A stretch of DNA of 64,000 bases, taken from the NCBI GenBank assembly GCA_963800285.1, contig CAWDAL010000013.1, positions 186,001-250,000 of the forward strand, written 5' to 3'. The notes under the pieces were generated by a model that was not told the DNA's origin, made no database searches, and saw nothing but the letters and a program-made list of their open reading frames with translations. Positions within the stretch are counted from its first letter, which is position 1, and every line of letters starts with the position of its first letter. Position numbers and translations under genes: made by a program. This document shows, one piece after another, positions 16,565 through 25,673 of the stretch. This DNA comes from DASUPK01 sp963800285. GTDB lineage: Bacteria; Actinomycetota; Thermoleophilia; Solirubrobacterales; 70-9.

Positions 16565-19028
16565 CTACTTGAAGGAGATGACCTGCTGGATGCCGCTCGG
16601 CCGGTTGGTGTAGGCCATCGTGAGCAGCGGCAGCGGCGCGAAGTGGATCTCCTCATCCGTCGCGCTGGCACGCCACGCGGCGGGATTCGGACCCTGCTGG
16701 GCGGCGAGCTGATCGCCGGCCGCCTGGATCGCGGTCCAGATCTGACTCCTGCAGGCCGCCAGATGGCCCTTGCCGCAATAGAAGAGATTGAACTGGTCCG
16801 GGAGCCGCTTCTTCTTGCGCTTCTTGTGGGTTGCGTTGAGCAGCCCGCGGATGTCCCGGTCGAAGTACTGGTACCAGCCCGAGTACTGGCCGCCCGGAGG
16901 CGGGTCGAAGCGGGGGGAGAGGCTGTCGAGCTGTGGTAGCAGCGTCTGTCCGAGCCGCGCGGCCAGCTCGTTGTTGACGACGTTCGGGTAGGCGGCGTCC
17001 ATGATGGCGGCGCCCGGATAGTCGATCTCGCCGTCGCCGTTCAGATCGAGCCGGTTGCCGCCGTGCTGGCGCCACTGATTCATCAGGTCGAGCATCTGCT
17101 GCGCAAGCGGCGACGGTGCGGTCGTGCCGTGCAGGAGCTTGTCGAGCAGCGGCAGCATCACGATCGCGCGGACGTCCTGGGTCGCCGACGCGTTCATCGC
17201 CGAGGCGATCGTGGCGGGCGACCAGCGCCCCTTCTTCTTCAGCCGCTTGAGGTTGAAGTTGAGGAGGTTGACCCGTCCGACCGAGCCGTTGCGGTTCCAC
17301 TCGTCGTCGGCAGCGCCGAAGCCGCGGGCGGCGCCGTTGTTCCAGTTGGTCATGAAGCCCGTCTTGTTGTCCTTGCCGTGCATGTGCGCCATCGGCTTGA
17401 GGAAGCCGTGCCACTCGTACTTGCCGGTGCCCTTCGTCGGCAGGGCCGGGTCGACCTGCGACGGCCGGATCGGGTCGCGGCCGCTCGTGTACATCGCGAT
17501 GTGCTTGTGGTCGATGTAGAACGAGTTGAACGTCTGCGGAGTCAGCGAGGCGGCCTTGAAGAAGGTCTTCGGGTTCTTCACCTGACCGTCGGACAGGCGA
17601 CGGAAGAAGAGCTGGTCGAGCACGTCCTTGCCGTAGCTCGACCGCTTCTGCGAGATCGCGACATAGTGACCTTGGACCGTTCCGTAGCCCTGGACCGGGC
17701 CATGCACGGTGGTCAGGAAGCTCACCGGCTTGCCGTTCAGGGTGCCGGCGTCGAAGCGGCCCATGTCCCGGCACTTGCCCTTGTACAGGTACTTCTGCGT
17801 GCTGCCGCCGCAAAGCGTCTCGGCGTACTGATCGATGATGTCGCTGCTCGCCGAGGTGAGCGTGGTCGAGAAGCGGGGGGTGCGTCCGATCAGCAGGTAT
17901 CCGGGGAACGGTGCTGAGGTGGCGCCGCGCCAGTGCAGCCCGGGCGCGTGCATGTCCATCTCGAGGACGAGGCCCGGGAAGAAGTAGCTCGATCTGGGGG
18001 CCTCCGACCAGGACGGGGTGATGGGTGGTCGAGTGTCTTCCGGTGACCATCAGCTCGTTGCTGGCCTGCACCGGCCCGGTGGCGAAGCGGCGCGCGATGC
18101 TCGCCGGCACGGCCGGCGTCGGCGTGAAGCTGTGGTTGTCCAGCACCACGCTGCCCGGATGCTTCCTCGGGATGTGCCCGTACGGGAAGTTCCCGTTCAC
18201 CGAGGTGACGCTGCGGGGGTTCTTGAACTGGCGGAAGTCGTCGAACGCCTGGAAGCCACGCCCCTTGCCCAGCTGCTTCTGCAGGCCGTTGAGGAACTCC
18301 GAGTTCTGGGCCTCTCGCCCGCCGCCCTGGCCGAGGAACTGCCCCTTCAGGGCGTTCACCGCGTAGACGTCGTTGCGCGTCCAGGGAGCGCTGGCCGAGT
18401 GGGTCGTGGCCAGATAGGCGTTGATGCCGGCTATGAAGCTGTCGATGTCCCGCAGCACGGCCTTGCCCTCCTTGCCGGCGCGCTTCAGCTGCTTGGTCTG
18501 CTGGGAGACGACCGCCTCGGTCTGCGCGCTCGGCTTGAAGCTCTGCAGGCTGGAGATCAGCCCGATCGCGCTCAGACCGGGCGCGTCGATGGCCGCGACG
18601 CGGGAGTTGTAGCGGGCCTGCTCGAGCAGCAGCCCGCGGTCCTCGGCGAGGATCCAGCCGGCGGTCTCAACGCCGCCGGCGTGGGTCGAGGCGTAGATGT
18701 GCGGGACATCGAATCGGTCACGCAGCAGCGTGACCCCGGGGAACGGGACGCTCTCCTGCGTGGCCGGCCCGTCCGTGTCGACGCTGAGCTTCTCGGACTT
18801 GAAGTCGGTGAACAGGTCGTTCGAGCTGATGCGGTCGAAGAGCGGCGTGAGCGCGTTGTACATCTGCGCTTGGGCCGAGGCGTTCGGGGACGGAGTCCCG
18901 TACTGGCCGGAGGGAAGGATGTTCCGGGCGATGATCGTGCGGTCCTTGGCGAGCGCACTCGCGCAGGCCCCCGTTGCGAACATCGCGACAACGCCAACGG
19001 CGATCAAGACACGTCGCATCCCGCGCAC
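16565..19028 (-). CDS. Penicillin acylase family Ntn-hydrolase, split by a one-base frameshift
   Basis: An exported enzyme of about 820 residues in two frames. The first part (19028 to about 17995) has a signal peptide (VLIAVGVVAMFATGACASA), the alpha-chain motif DRFDVPHIYA, and the autoprocessing site with nucleophile Ser323 (QASNELMVTG). The second part continues without internal stops to 16565 with typical beta-chain sequence (FPGLVLEMDMHAPGLHWRGA, TSASSDIIDQYAETLCGG). One extra base near 17990-18003 separates them; removing it gives GGPQISYFFPG, which fits the family. Such enzymes hydrolyse amides including beta-lactams, acyl-homoserine lactones and cyclic lipopeptides, so the substrate is unknown. 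The clean second frame argues for a sequencing error or a very recent mutation. Confidence 0.8.
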
Positions 19029-19156
19029 CTCTCCTCTCTGTCCTCTCCTGGCGCGCTCGTCCCTCAGCGCTCGTCGGACGCTAACAAACTGGCCTAAAGA
19101 AGCGATGCTCCGGGGCAGCCATCGCAGGCTGAGCCTCCCGCAAATAGATTGTTCGG

Positions 19157-20806
19157 ATGCCCGAGCGCCTCGGCCGACGCGCCCTGGACCCGATCGTCCT
19201 TCTGCTGGCCGCCGGCGCCTCCGCGTCCGCCGCCGTGCTCCTCGCGCTGGGCTCGAAGCTCACCTTTCTGCTCGACGACTGGGAGTTCCTGCTCTACCGC
19301 CCGGGGTTCACCGCCCACTCGATCCTCGACCCGCACGGGGAGCACATCTCGATCGCGCCGATCCTGATCTACAAGGCGCTCCTCGCGACCGTCGGGATGG
19401 ACTCGTCCCTGCCCTATCTCGCGGTCGACGTGGCTTTCGTGGTCGCCACCGCCGTCCTGCTCTTCGTCTACCTGCGGCGCCGCGTGGATCCTTGGCTCGC
19501 GCTGCTCGCCGCGGCGCTCGTGCTGACCCTGGGGCCCGCCTACGACGACCTGCTCTGGGACTTCCAGATGGGGTTCACCGGGTCGCTCGCGTGCGGCCTG
19601 GGGGCGATCCTGATGCTCGAGCGAGGGGATCGCCGCGGCGACGGGCTCGCCTGCGGGCTCCTGACCATCGGGGTGACCTTCTCGAGCCTCGGGCTGCCGT
19701 TCATCGTCGCGGCCGCCGTCGACGTCGCCCTCCGGGGTGAGCGCCTGAGGCGGCTCTACGTGGTCGCGGTGCCGGCGCTGCTGTACGCCGTCTGGTGGGC
19801 CGGCTGGGGGCACACCGCCGACACCGCGCTCTCCCTGCACAACGTCGCGACGACCCCCGAGTTCGTATTAGACGCCGTCGCGGGCGTCTTCGCCTCCCTC
19901 TTCGGCTTGGTCCAGACCTCCGGGGGCGTCGCCGCCGCGCAGTTCGATTGGGGCAAGCCCCTGCTGTTGGCGGCCCTGGGAATCGGCGCCTGGCGGCTCC
20001 AGCGGATAGGGCGGGTGCCACGGGAGCTCTGGATCGCGCTGGCCCTGGCCGGCACGTTCTGGATCCTCGCCGGCTTCAACGTCAAGCCCGGCCGCGGCCC
20101 GACCGAGAGCCGCTACCTGCTGCCCGGGGCGGTCTTCGTGCTGATGATCGCGGGCGAGCTGCTTCGCGGCGTTCGCGTCCCCCGCATCGGGGTTGCCATC
20201 GCGTACATCGCCGGCGTCGCCGTGGTGTCCTCCAACCTCTCGGTGCTCCATGACGCCTACCTGGCCTACCGGAACACCAGTGACCTGATCAAGGCCGACC
20301 TCGGCTCCCTTGAGATCGCCCGCGACCGGATCGTCTTTCCCGTCCGGCTCGAGGAGAGCATCGCCGACACCGCCTACGTGGGCGTCACCTCCTCCGTCTT
20401 CCTGCCGGCCGCCGACCGCTACGGCTCCCCCGCGGACGACCCCGCGCAGATCGCCGCCGCGCCGGAGCCCGCCCACGTGGCGGCCGACAAGGTGCTGGGG
20501 CGGGCGCTCTTCATCGGTCTCACCCCTCCGCATGGCCCCCTGCGGAACTGCCGGAGCGTGCCTGCACCCGGCGGGATCCTGCGCGTGCCGCCCGGCGGCC
20601 TCGGGATCCGGCCCTCACCCCAAGCGGGCGCCGAGCTCAGCCTGCGTCGCTTCGCCGCGGGCTCCTTCCCGGTGGTCCTGGCGCCGCTGGCGCCAGGCCA
20701 GGCAGGGGTGCTGCGGATCCCGGCCGACCGCTCCACCGAGCCCTGGGAGCTGGCGCTGCGCTCGAACGGGCCGACGGCGGTCTGTGACGCAGGCCCGACC
20801 CCGTAG
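19157..20806 (+). CDS. Polytopic membrane protein, possibly GT-C-type glycosyltransferase
   Basis: A 549-residue protein with about ten hydrophobic segments in the first 370 residues and a soluble C-terminal domain of about 170. The first periplasmic loop carries adjacent acidic residues (FLLDDWEFLLYRPG), as in GT-C glycosyltransferases that use polyprenyl-phosphate sugars. That assignment is inference from layout; no diagnostic motif beyond it was seen. The start ATG at 19157 lies 128 bp from the divergent penicillin-acylase gene. Confidence 0.6.
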   Translation: MPERLGRRALDPIVLLLAAGASASAAVLLALGSKLTFLLDDWEFLLYRPGFTAHSILDPHGEHISIAPILIYKALLATVGMDSSLPYLAVDVAFVVATAVLLFVYLRRRVDPWLALLAAALVLTLGPAYDDLLWDFQMGFTGSLACGLGAILMLERGDRRGDGLACGLLTIGVTFSSLGLPFIVAAAVDVALRGERLRRLYVVAVPALLYAVWWAGWGHTADTALSLHNVATTPEFVLDAVAGVFASLFGLVQTSGGVAAAQFDWGKPLLLAALGIGAWRLQRIGRVPRELWIALALAGTFWILAGFNVKPGRGPTESRYLLPGAVFVLMIAGELLRGVRVPRIGVAIAYIAGVAVVSSNLSVLHDAYLAYRNTSDLIKADLGSLEIARDRIVFPVRLEESIADTAYVGVTSSVFLPAADRYGSPADDPAQIAAAPEPAHVAADKVLGRALFIGLTPPHGPLRNCRSVPAPGGILRVPPGGLGIRPSPQAGAELSLRRFAAGSFPVVLAPLAPGQAGVLRIPADRSTEPWELALRSNGPTAVCDAGPTP

Positions 20807-20898
20807 AGCCGGCGAAAGACCTTCGGATCACCCTTTCCACGCAGTCCCAGATCCACTAGATTTATGAGACTCGACAAGGACGCTCGAGGGAGGTTTTC

Positions 20899-23025
20899 AT
20901 GGTCGGTTCCCAGCGTTTCTCCCGACGCACTTTTATCGCCTGGGTCGGGGGCGCAAGCGCCGGCTTCTACCTGTTCAGACGGCTGCCCGGCATGGGCGCG
21001 CCGGTCGCCCTCGCTCAGATCCCGGGCGGCTCGCTGGATCCGAGCGCCGTGCCGAAGTTCGTCTCCGAGATGCTGATCCCGCCGGTGATGCCCAGGGCCG
21101 GCACGAAACCGGGGGGCGTCGACTACTACGAGATCTCGATGAAGCAGTTCTCGCAGCAGATCCTCCCGGACAGCCTCCCGGCGACGACGGTGTGGGGATA
21201 CGGGGCCGTGAAGTCGGCGAGCCCGACGGGCTTGCTCCTCCACAACGCGCCATCGCTGACGATCGAGGCGCAGGCAAACCGGCCCGTCCGGGTGAAGTGG
21301 ATCAACGACCTCACGGACGCGGACGGGAAGTACCTGCCGCACCTGCTTCCGGTCGACCAGACGCTCCACTGGGCCAACCCACCGGGCGGCAACCGGGAAC
21401 GGGACACGCGTCCCACGTTCGGCTCCACCCCAGGCCCCTACACGGGTCCGGTCCCGATCGTGACGCACCTGCACGGCGCCGTCGGCGTCGGCGACGAGAG
21501 CGACGGCTACACGGAGGCCTGGTACCTGCCGAAGGCCGGGAACATCCCCCCGGCGTACGCCAGGAACGGCACCTGGTACCGCTTCTTCGAAGCCAAGGCC
21601 GCGCGGTCCTACGGCGGCGGGTGGGGGCCGGGCTTCGCCGTCTTCCAGTACCCGAACGAGAACCGAGCCTCGACAGTCTGGTACCACGACCACGCGCTGG
21701 GCATGACCCGCCTCAACGTCTACGCGGGCCCGGCGGGCTTCTACCTGATCCGGGGAGGCCCCGCCGGTGACGAGGCCGTGCTCGACAGGCGGGACGATAG
21801 CCGCGCTGTGCTCCCGGGCCCGGCGCCACGGGAGAACGACCCGTTCCCGCCCGACAGGACCTACTACGAGATCCCGATCGCGATCCAGGACCGGGCCTTC
21901 AACGAGGACGGGTCGCTCTTCTATCCGGACACCCGTGAGTTCTTCGACGAGATCGTGAGTCCCTACATCCCCGAGGGGCCCTTCTCGCCGATCTGGAATC
22001 CCGAGTTCTTCGGGAACACGATCATGGTCAACGGCAACACATGGCCGTTCCAGACTGTCGAGCAGCGCCGCTACCGCCTCCGCTTCCTGAACGGCTGCCA
22101 GTCGCGCTTCCTGATCCTCGACTTCAGCAACATCCCCGGGGTCGAGGTGTGGGCGATCGGGAACGAGGGCGGCTTCCTCGCCGCCCCGGTGAACCTCACC
22201 ACCGCCAACGACAACCAGCTGCTCATGGGCCTCGCCGAGCGGGCGGACGTGATCGTCGACTTCACCAACGTCCCCCTGGGGGAGCACGTCCTCCGGAACG
22301 TCGGTCCCGACGAGCCCTTCGGCGGCGAGCCGGTCGAGGAGGTCGCCGACCCCGACACCACCGGCCAGATCATGCAGTTCCGGGTCGTGCCCGCCGTCGG
22401 CGTCGACGACTCGACCCCGCCGCAGTTCCTCCAGCTGCCGGCGATCACGCCGCTGCCGGCGGCGACGGTCACGCGGCAGGTAGCGATGCTCGAGAAGGCG
22501 GGCGTGGGCTTCGACGCAGAGGACGAACCGGTCGAGGGGCCGGTCGAGGCACTCCTCGGCACGGTGGCCAACGGGGTGGTGACGGAGAGGTTGTGGATGG
22601 ACCCGGTGACCGAGAACCCGGCCGTCGGTGCGACCGAGCTCTGGGAGATGTTCAACACGACCGCCGACGCCCACCCCATGCACATCCACGAGATCACCTT
22701 CGAGGTCGTGAACCGCGAGGGCCTCGTGACGACGGGGGAAGAAGGAGAGGTAGTGCAGCCGATCCAGCTCGACGGCAACATCACCCCTCCGGAGCCGTGG
22801 GAGAATGGCTTCAAGGACACGGTCGTCGCCTATCCGGCGCAGGTCACGCGCCTACGCGCACGGTTCAGCTCACCCGGCCAGTTCGTCTGGCACTGCCACA
22901 TCGTCGAGCACGAGGACAACGAGATGATGCGGCCGTTTCGGATTGGGCCGGTGCAGCACGGCCAACCGGTCCATGGTGCGCAAAAGGACAGCACCAGCAA
23001 GGGGCCACCTTCTTCTGCGTCGTGA
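20899..23025 (+). CDS. Tat-exported multicopper oxidase
   Basis: A 708-residue cupredoxin oxidase (laccase/CotA/bilirubin-oxidase group) that couples one-electron oxidation of phenols, metals or pigments to reduction of O2. A twin-arginine signal is visible at residues 8-20 (SRRTFIAWVGG). Copper ligands appear in four clusters: HLHG at 190-193, WYHDHAL at 261-267, HPMHIH near 593, and HCHIVEHEDNEMM near 665, the last including the T1 site with Met. GGGAGGTTTTC before the ATG at 20899 is a good ribosome-binding site. A hairpin terminator follows. The neighbours do not indicate the substrate. Confidence 0.92.
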   Translation: MVGSQRFSRRTFIAWVGGASAGFYLFRRLPGMGAPVALAQIPGGSLDPSAVPKFVSEMLIPPVMPRAGTKPGGVDYYEISMKQFSQQILPDSLPATTVWGYGAVKSASPTGLLLHNAPSLTIEAQANRPVRVKWINDLTDADGKYLPHLLPVDQTLHWANPPGGNRERDTRPTFGSTPGPYTGPVPIVTHLHGAVGVGDESDGYTEAWYLPKAGNIPPAYARNGTWYRFFEAKAARSYGGGWGPGFAVFQYPNENRASTVWYHDHALGMTRLNVYAGPAGFYLIRGGPAGDEAVLDRRDDSRAVLPGPAPRENDPFPPDRTYYEIPIAIQDRAFNEDGSLFYPDTREFFDEIVSPYIPEGPFSPIWNPEFFGNTIMVNGNTWPFQTVEQRRYRLRFLNGCQSRFLILDFSNIPGVEVWAIGNEGGFLAAPVNLTTANDNQLLMGLAERADVIVDFTNVPLGEHVLRNVGPDEPFGGEPVEEVADPDTTGQIMQFRVVPAVGVDDSTPPQFLQLPAITPLPAATVTRQVAMLEKAGVGFDAEDEPVEGPVEALLGTVANGVVTERLWMDPVTENPAVGATELWEMFNTTADAHPMHIHEITFEVVNREGLVTTGEEGEVVQPIQLDGNITPPEPWENGFKDTVVAYPAQVTRLRARFSSPGQFVWHCHIVEHEDNEMMRPFRIGPVQHGQPVHGAQKDSTSKGPPSSAS

Positions 23026-23071
23026 AGAGGTAGTCCAGCGAAGGTGGATCAGCCGGGCGAGCTGGCGGCTA

Positions 23072-23093
23072 CCGCGGCTTCAGGGAGCCGCGG
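23072..23093. terminator. Hairpin downstream of the multicopper oxidase gene
   Basis: CCGCGGCT and AGCCGCGG form a perfect 8-bp stem with a TCAGGG loop, 46 bp after the oxidase stop. It lies between convergent ends and could serve both strands. No T-tract is present. Confidence 0.5.
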
Positions 23094-23123
23094 GCACAAC
23101 TGGTGGGATGCGTCCCAGCCTGG

Positions 23124-23468
23124 TCACGGTCGGGCGTTGGTCGTGAGCCAGGCCTTGCCGCGGCGCCGTTCCTCCGGAGTGGTCTCGCGCAGCATCTTCT
23201 TGGTCACCTCGGCGAGCGAGACGCTGTTCAGGCGATCCCGCCATGCTCGCTCGGCCTGCCACATCGCCCCTGCGAAGGTGCAGGGCCTGAGATAGCACTC
23301 GTCCGGCAGGCCCCCGCAGGGGCCGTCGCGCCGGATCTCGGTGCAGCGAAAGGCGGGCTCGTCGCCTTCGATCGCGGTGACGATCGCCAGCAGGGTGATC
23401 GCCTCCGCCGGCTTGGCGAGCCGGTAGCCGCCGTTCTTGCCGTAGGCGGGCGCGCGCGGTTCGACGCC
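23124..23468 (-). pseudogene. Rrf2-family regulator remnant, N-terminal DNA-binding part missing
   Basis: The minus strand encodes the C-terminal two thirds of an Rrf2 regulator: YGKNGGYRLAKPAEAITLLA followed by a cysteine cluster (FRCTEIRRDGPCGGLPDECY, then LRPC), like the Fe-S binding loop of NsrR/IscR-type members, and the end TTPEERRRGKAWLTTN. The helix-turn-helix that should precede it is absent: the frame meets a TGA just upstream (near 23497), and plus-strand folP-like sequence begins at the same place. No start codon is available, so this is a truncated remnant. Confidence 0.7.
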
Positions 23469-23670
23469 CCGGTTCTGGTCTCGCCCTCGCGCGAGTCATT
23501 CCTGCGCGCCCTCACCGGCCGTGGTATCGCCGAAATCGGGTCGGCGACGCTGGCCGCGGAGCTGCACGCCGCGCGAGCGGGCGTCGACTTCATCCGCACC
23601 CACGACGTCGGCGCGCTCCGCAACGCCCTGGTCGTCAACGAGGCGCTGGTCGGCGCCGGGGCGATCGAGG
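23457..23670 (+). pseudogene. Dihydropteroate synthase (folP) C-terminal remnant
   Basis: The plus-strand frame reads FDAPVLVSPSRESFLRALTG, ATLAAELHAARAGVDFIRTH and DVGALRNALVVNEAL. These match the last 60-70 residues of dihydropteroate synthases (the SRKSFL loop and the RxHDV strand). The rest of the enzyme is absent and the frame is not closed by a nearby stop. An intact folP lies at 28433-29290 on the other strand with different wording, so this is not a simple duplicate. It abuts the Rrf2 remnant at about 23460. Confidence 0.65.
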
Positions 23671-23688
23671 GAGGTGAGGCTCACGGTG

Positions 23689-24132
23689 ATGCTCAAGGCC
23701 CGCACGGACGTCTACCCGGCCTGGCTGGACGGCTACCGGGCCTACGACCGTTTCAGCAAGACCATCGTCGCGTCCGGGCTGGAGCAGAGCCTGCTCAATC
23801 TCGTCTTCATCCGTGCCTCGCAGATCAACGGCTGTGCCTACTGCTGCGACATGCACACCCGTGAGGCGCTTGAGGCCGGGGAGGAGGAACGACGGCTCCA
23901 CACGGTCGCCGCCTGGCGAGACGCCCCCTGGTTCAGCGATCGGGAAAGGGCGGCTCTGGCACTCACAGAGGCGGTCACCCATCTTGAACATGGCCACGTA
24001 TCGGACGAGCCGGTCGACGAAGCCCTCCGGTTGTACGGCGAGGAAGGCTTCGCGAAACTGCTCTGGGCGATCGTCGTGGTCAACGGCTGGAATCGAGTCA
24101 ACGTCACCGCCCATGTCCGACCCCCAAGCTGA
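23689..24132 (+). CDS. Carboxymuconolactone decarboxylase / AhpD-like family protein
   Basis: A 147-residue all-helical protein with the AhpD-type redox motif INGCAYCCDMHTREAL (CxxC with downstream His) near residue 48 and the pattern RERAALALTEAVTHL. Members act as alkylhydroperoxidase partners or decarboxylases. An in-frame GTG sits one codon earlier; the GGGAGGTGAG block 9-12 nt upstream serves either start. The gene overlaps by 20 bp with the following, amber-interrupted NTF2-like frame, so they were probably one operon. Confidence 0.83.
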   Translation: MLKARTDVYPAWLDGYRAYDRFSKTIVASGLEQSLLNLVFIRASQINGCAYCCDMHTREALEAGEEERRLHTVAAWRDAPWFSDRERAALALTEAVTHLEHGHVSDEPVDEALRLYGEEGFAKLLWAIVVVNGWNRVNVTAHVRPPS

Positions 24133-24508
24133 CAAGACGCACAAGGCGATGGCGCGCGTGGTCTTCGCCGTCTGGAACTAGGGTGGGCTCGAGCGGCTCG
24201 ACCCGCTCATCGATCCCGATGTGGTGCACCACGATCCCTACGATCCGCGCGGGGCGGATGGGCTCGCGGGAATGAAGGAGACGATCGCCCGGGTCCGCTC
24301 TCACTACCCCGATCTGCGGCTCACTGTGGAAGACCAGATCGCAGGGGGCGACCGGGTGGCGACGCGCTGGACCGGCGAGCTCGAGTCGGGCCGCGAGATC
24401 ACCGGCATCACCATTGACCGGTTCGAGGAGGGCAAGATCGTCGAGGCGTGGCGAAGCATGGTCCCGCCGACCGGTCGAGACGGCCGCGAGGGGACCGCAG
24501 GACCATGA
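24113..24508 (+). pseudogene. SnoaL/NTF2-like protein with in-frame amber codon
   Basis: The frame from the ATG at 24113 reads MSDPQADKTHKAMARVVFAV, then WN, then TAG at 24179-24181. It continues in the same frame as a typical SnoaL-like domain (LERLDPLIDPDVVHHDPYDP, GMKETIARVRSHYPDLRLTV, GGDRVATRWTGELESGREIT). The ATG at 24272 is too far in to restore the fold. This is a nonsense mutation, a base-call error, or less likely readthrough. In related proteins this position precedes a Gly-Asp/Gly pair, so the TAG replaces a sense codon rather than ending the protein. Confidence 0.65.
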
Positions 24509-24545
24509 GGTGCTTGTCCGGACCTGACGGGGACCCGGACGGAAG

Positions 24546-24618
24546 TGGCGAGGGCCAGAATCGAACTGGCGACACCACGATTTTCAGTCGTGTGCTCTAC
24601 CAACTGAGCTACCTCGCC
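24546..24618 (-). tRNA. tRNA-Phe (anticodon GAA)
   Basis: A 73-nt cloverleaf on the minus strand: acceptor GGCGAGG pairs with CCTCGCC, D-loop AGCTCAGTTGGTAGAGC, anticodon stem CGACT with GAA and AATCG, and T-loop GTTCGATTC. The discriminator is A, and the CCA end is not encoded (CTTCC follows). It stands 28 bp from the divergent GH15-like start. Confidence 0.95.
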
Positions 24619-24646
24619 GGAGGGCGCAAAGGCTAGCGTCCGGGGT

Positions 24647-25673
24647 GTGATCAGGAGCATCGTTGCGGTCGGCGTAGTCGTCCTCGTCGCTGCGTCGGCG
24701 TCCGGGGCCACCGAGCAGCCGCCGGAACCTCTCTCGACCGCTCTGCCATCGGCCGCAGTCCCGAAGCGGCTGACTCCACTCGGCCCCGGCGCACCTGCGT
24801 GGGCCCGCCGGCTGTACCGCCGTTCCGTGCAGGTCCTGATCGCGCTGACCGACCGCAGCGGAGCGATGATCGCCGGGCAGAGAGACGGTTGGGACTTCGT
24901 CTGGCCGCGTGACGCGGCGGCTGGGGCCATGGCGCTGGAGGCCGCGGGGCTGCGGCCGGAGGCGCGGCGGGTGGTGCGCTTCCTCGACGGTCTCGATCTC
25001 GACGATGCGGCGCGGTTCTACCCCGATGGGTCGCGCGTGCCGGGGCGAGCTGCGGCTGGGGATGGGGAGGGCTGGGTCCGGGCGGCGAAGCTATCGGTCG
25101 ACGCACCATTTCATGGGGCTGTCCGGACTTCTGCCCCTATAGGGGGCACAACTCCGGACAGCTCGTCGGACTGGCTGGATCGCCAGGACTACGGCGAGAA
25201 CGTCACCGGCGACCTGCTCGCGAACGCGATCGCCTCGGGCGTCCCGGCGGCCGAGATCAAGCGGCGCTTCCTGACCCGGCGCGGCCTCGGTCCGCGAGCA
25301 GGGCTCGAGCGAGCTGGACTCAGCCGCCGCCTGGGCGGTCACCGTCTTCCCCAGCCGGGGTCTGCTCGAGGCGGCAAGGACCACGCTCTTGAGGCTCACC
25401 CGCGAATCGATCCCGTACGGGGTCTCGCCGATCGAGGGCTGGACCCCGGGCGAGGTCTGGACCGCCCCCACGGCCTGGTCGGCTTGGGCGCTCACCGAGC
25501 TCGGGGAGGACCGCGCGGCGGATCGCCTGCTCGCGGAGCTGCACCGGGCCGAGACCCCGGAGGGGACGCTGCCCGAGCGGGTGGACGCGACCACCGGCTC
25601 CCCGACCTCGACCACCCCACTGGCCTGGTCGCACGCCTTCGCGATCCTGGCGCTGCGCGCCCGCTACGGCTGA
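24647..25673 (+). CDS. Exported GH15/glucoamylase-like protein, frameshifted and carrying a palindromic element
   Basis: From a GTG at 24647 the protein has a signal peptide (SIVAVGVVVLVAASASGA) and a glucoamylase/trehalase-like (alpha/alpha)6 start (RDGWDFVWPRDAAAGAMALE). The frame breaks near 25275: the reading frame changes by +1, and the rest runs in another frame to 25673 (SSELDSAAAWAVTVFPSRGL, YGVSPIEGWTPGEVWTAPTA). Dropping one C from the CCC at 25275-25277 joins the parts as FLTGAASVREQG. A 45-nt palindrome (25118-25162) sits inside the gene in a spot that reads unlike the family. At about 340 residues the protein is short for GH15 glucoamylases. It may be decaying, or only mis-assembled. 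Confidence 0.65.
25118..25162. repeat. 45-nt imperfect palindrome inside the GH15-like gene
   Basis: Two 20-nt arms (18 of 20 paired) flank a TATAG loop. The outer parts GCTGTCCGGA and TCCGGACAGC are perfect, and the core CCCCTATAGGGG is itself a perfect palindrome. It translates in frame as GAVRTSAPIGGTTPDS. The compact shape resembles small dispersed palindromic elements (REP- or RUP-like), but no second copy was seen in this window. Confidence 0.6.

Noticed and set aside
16653..17990. Long continuation of the penicillin-acylase first frame to 16653
   Set aside because: Beyond the frameshift the first frame is Arg-rich shadow sequence, while the other frame has family motifs.
20419..22689. 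756-codon minus-strand frame opposite the membrane-protein and multicopper oxidase genes
   Set aside because: Val/Asp/Arg-rich shadow frame, with no domain and no gap for a promoter; the plus-strand genes have clear motifs.
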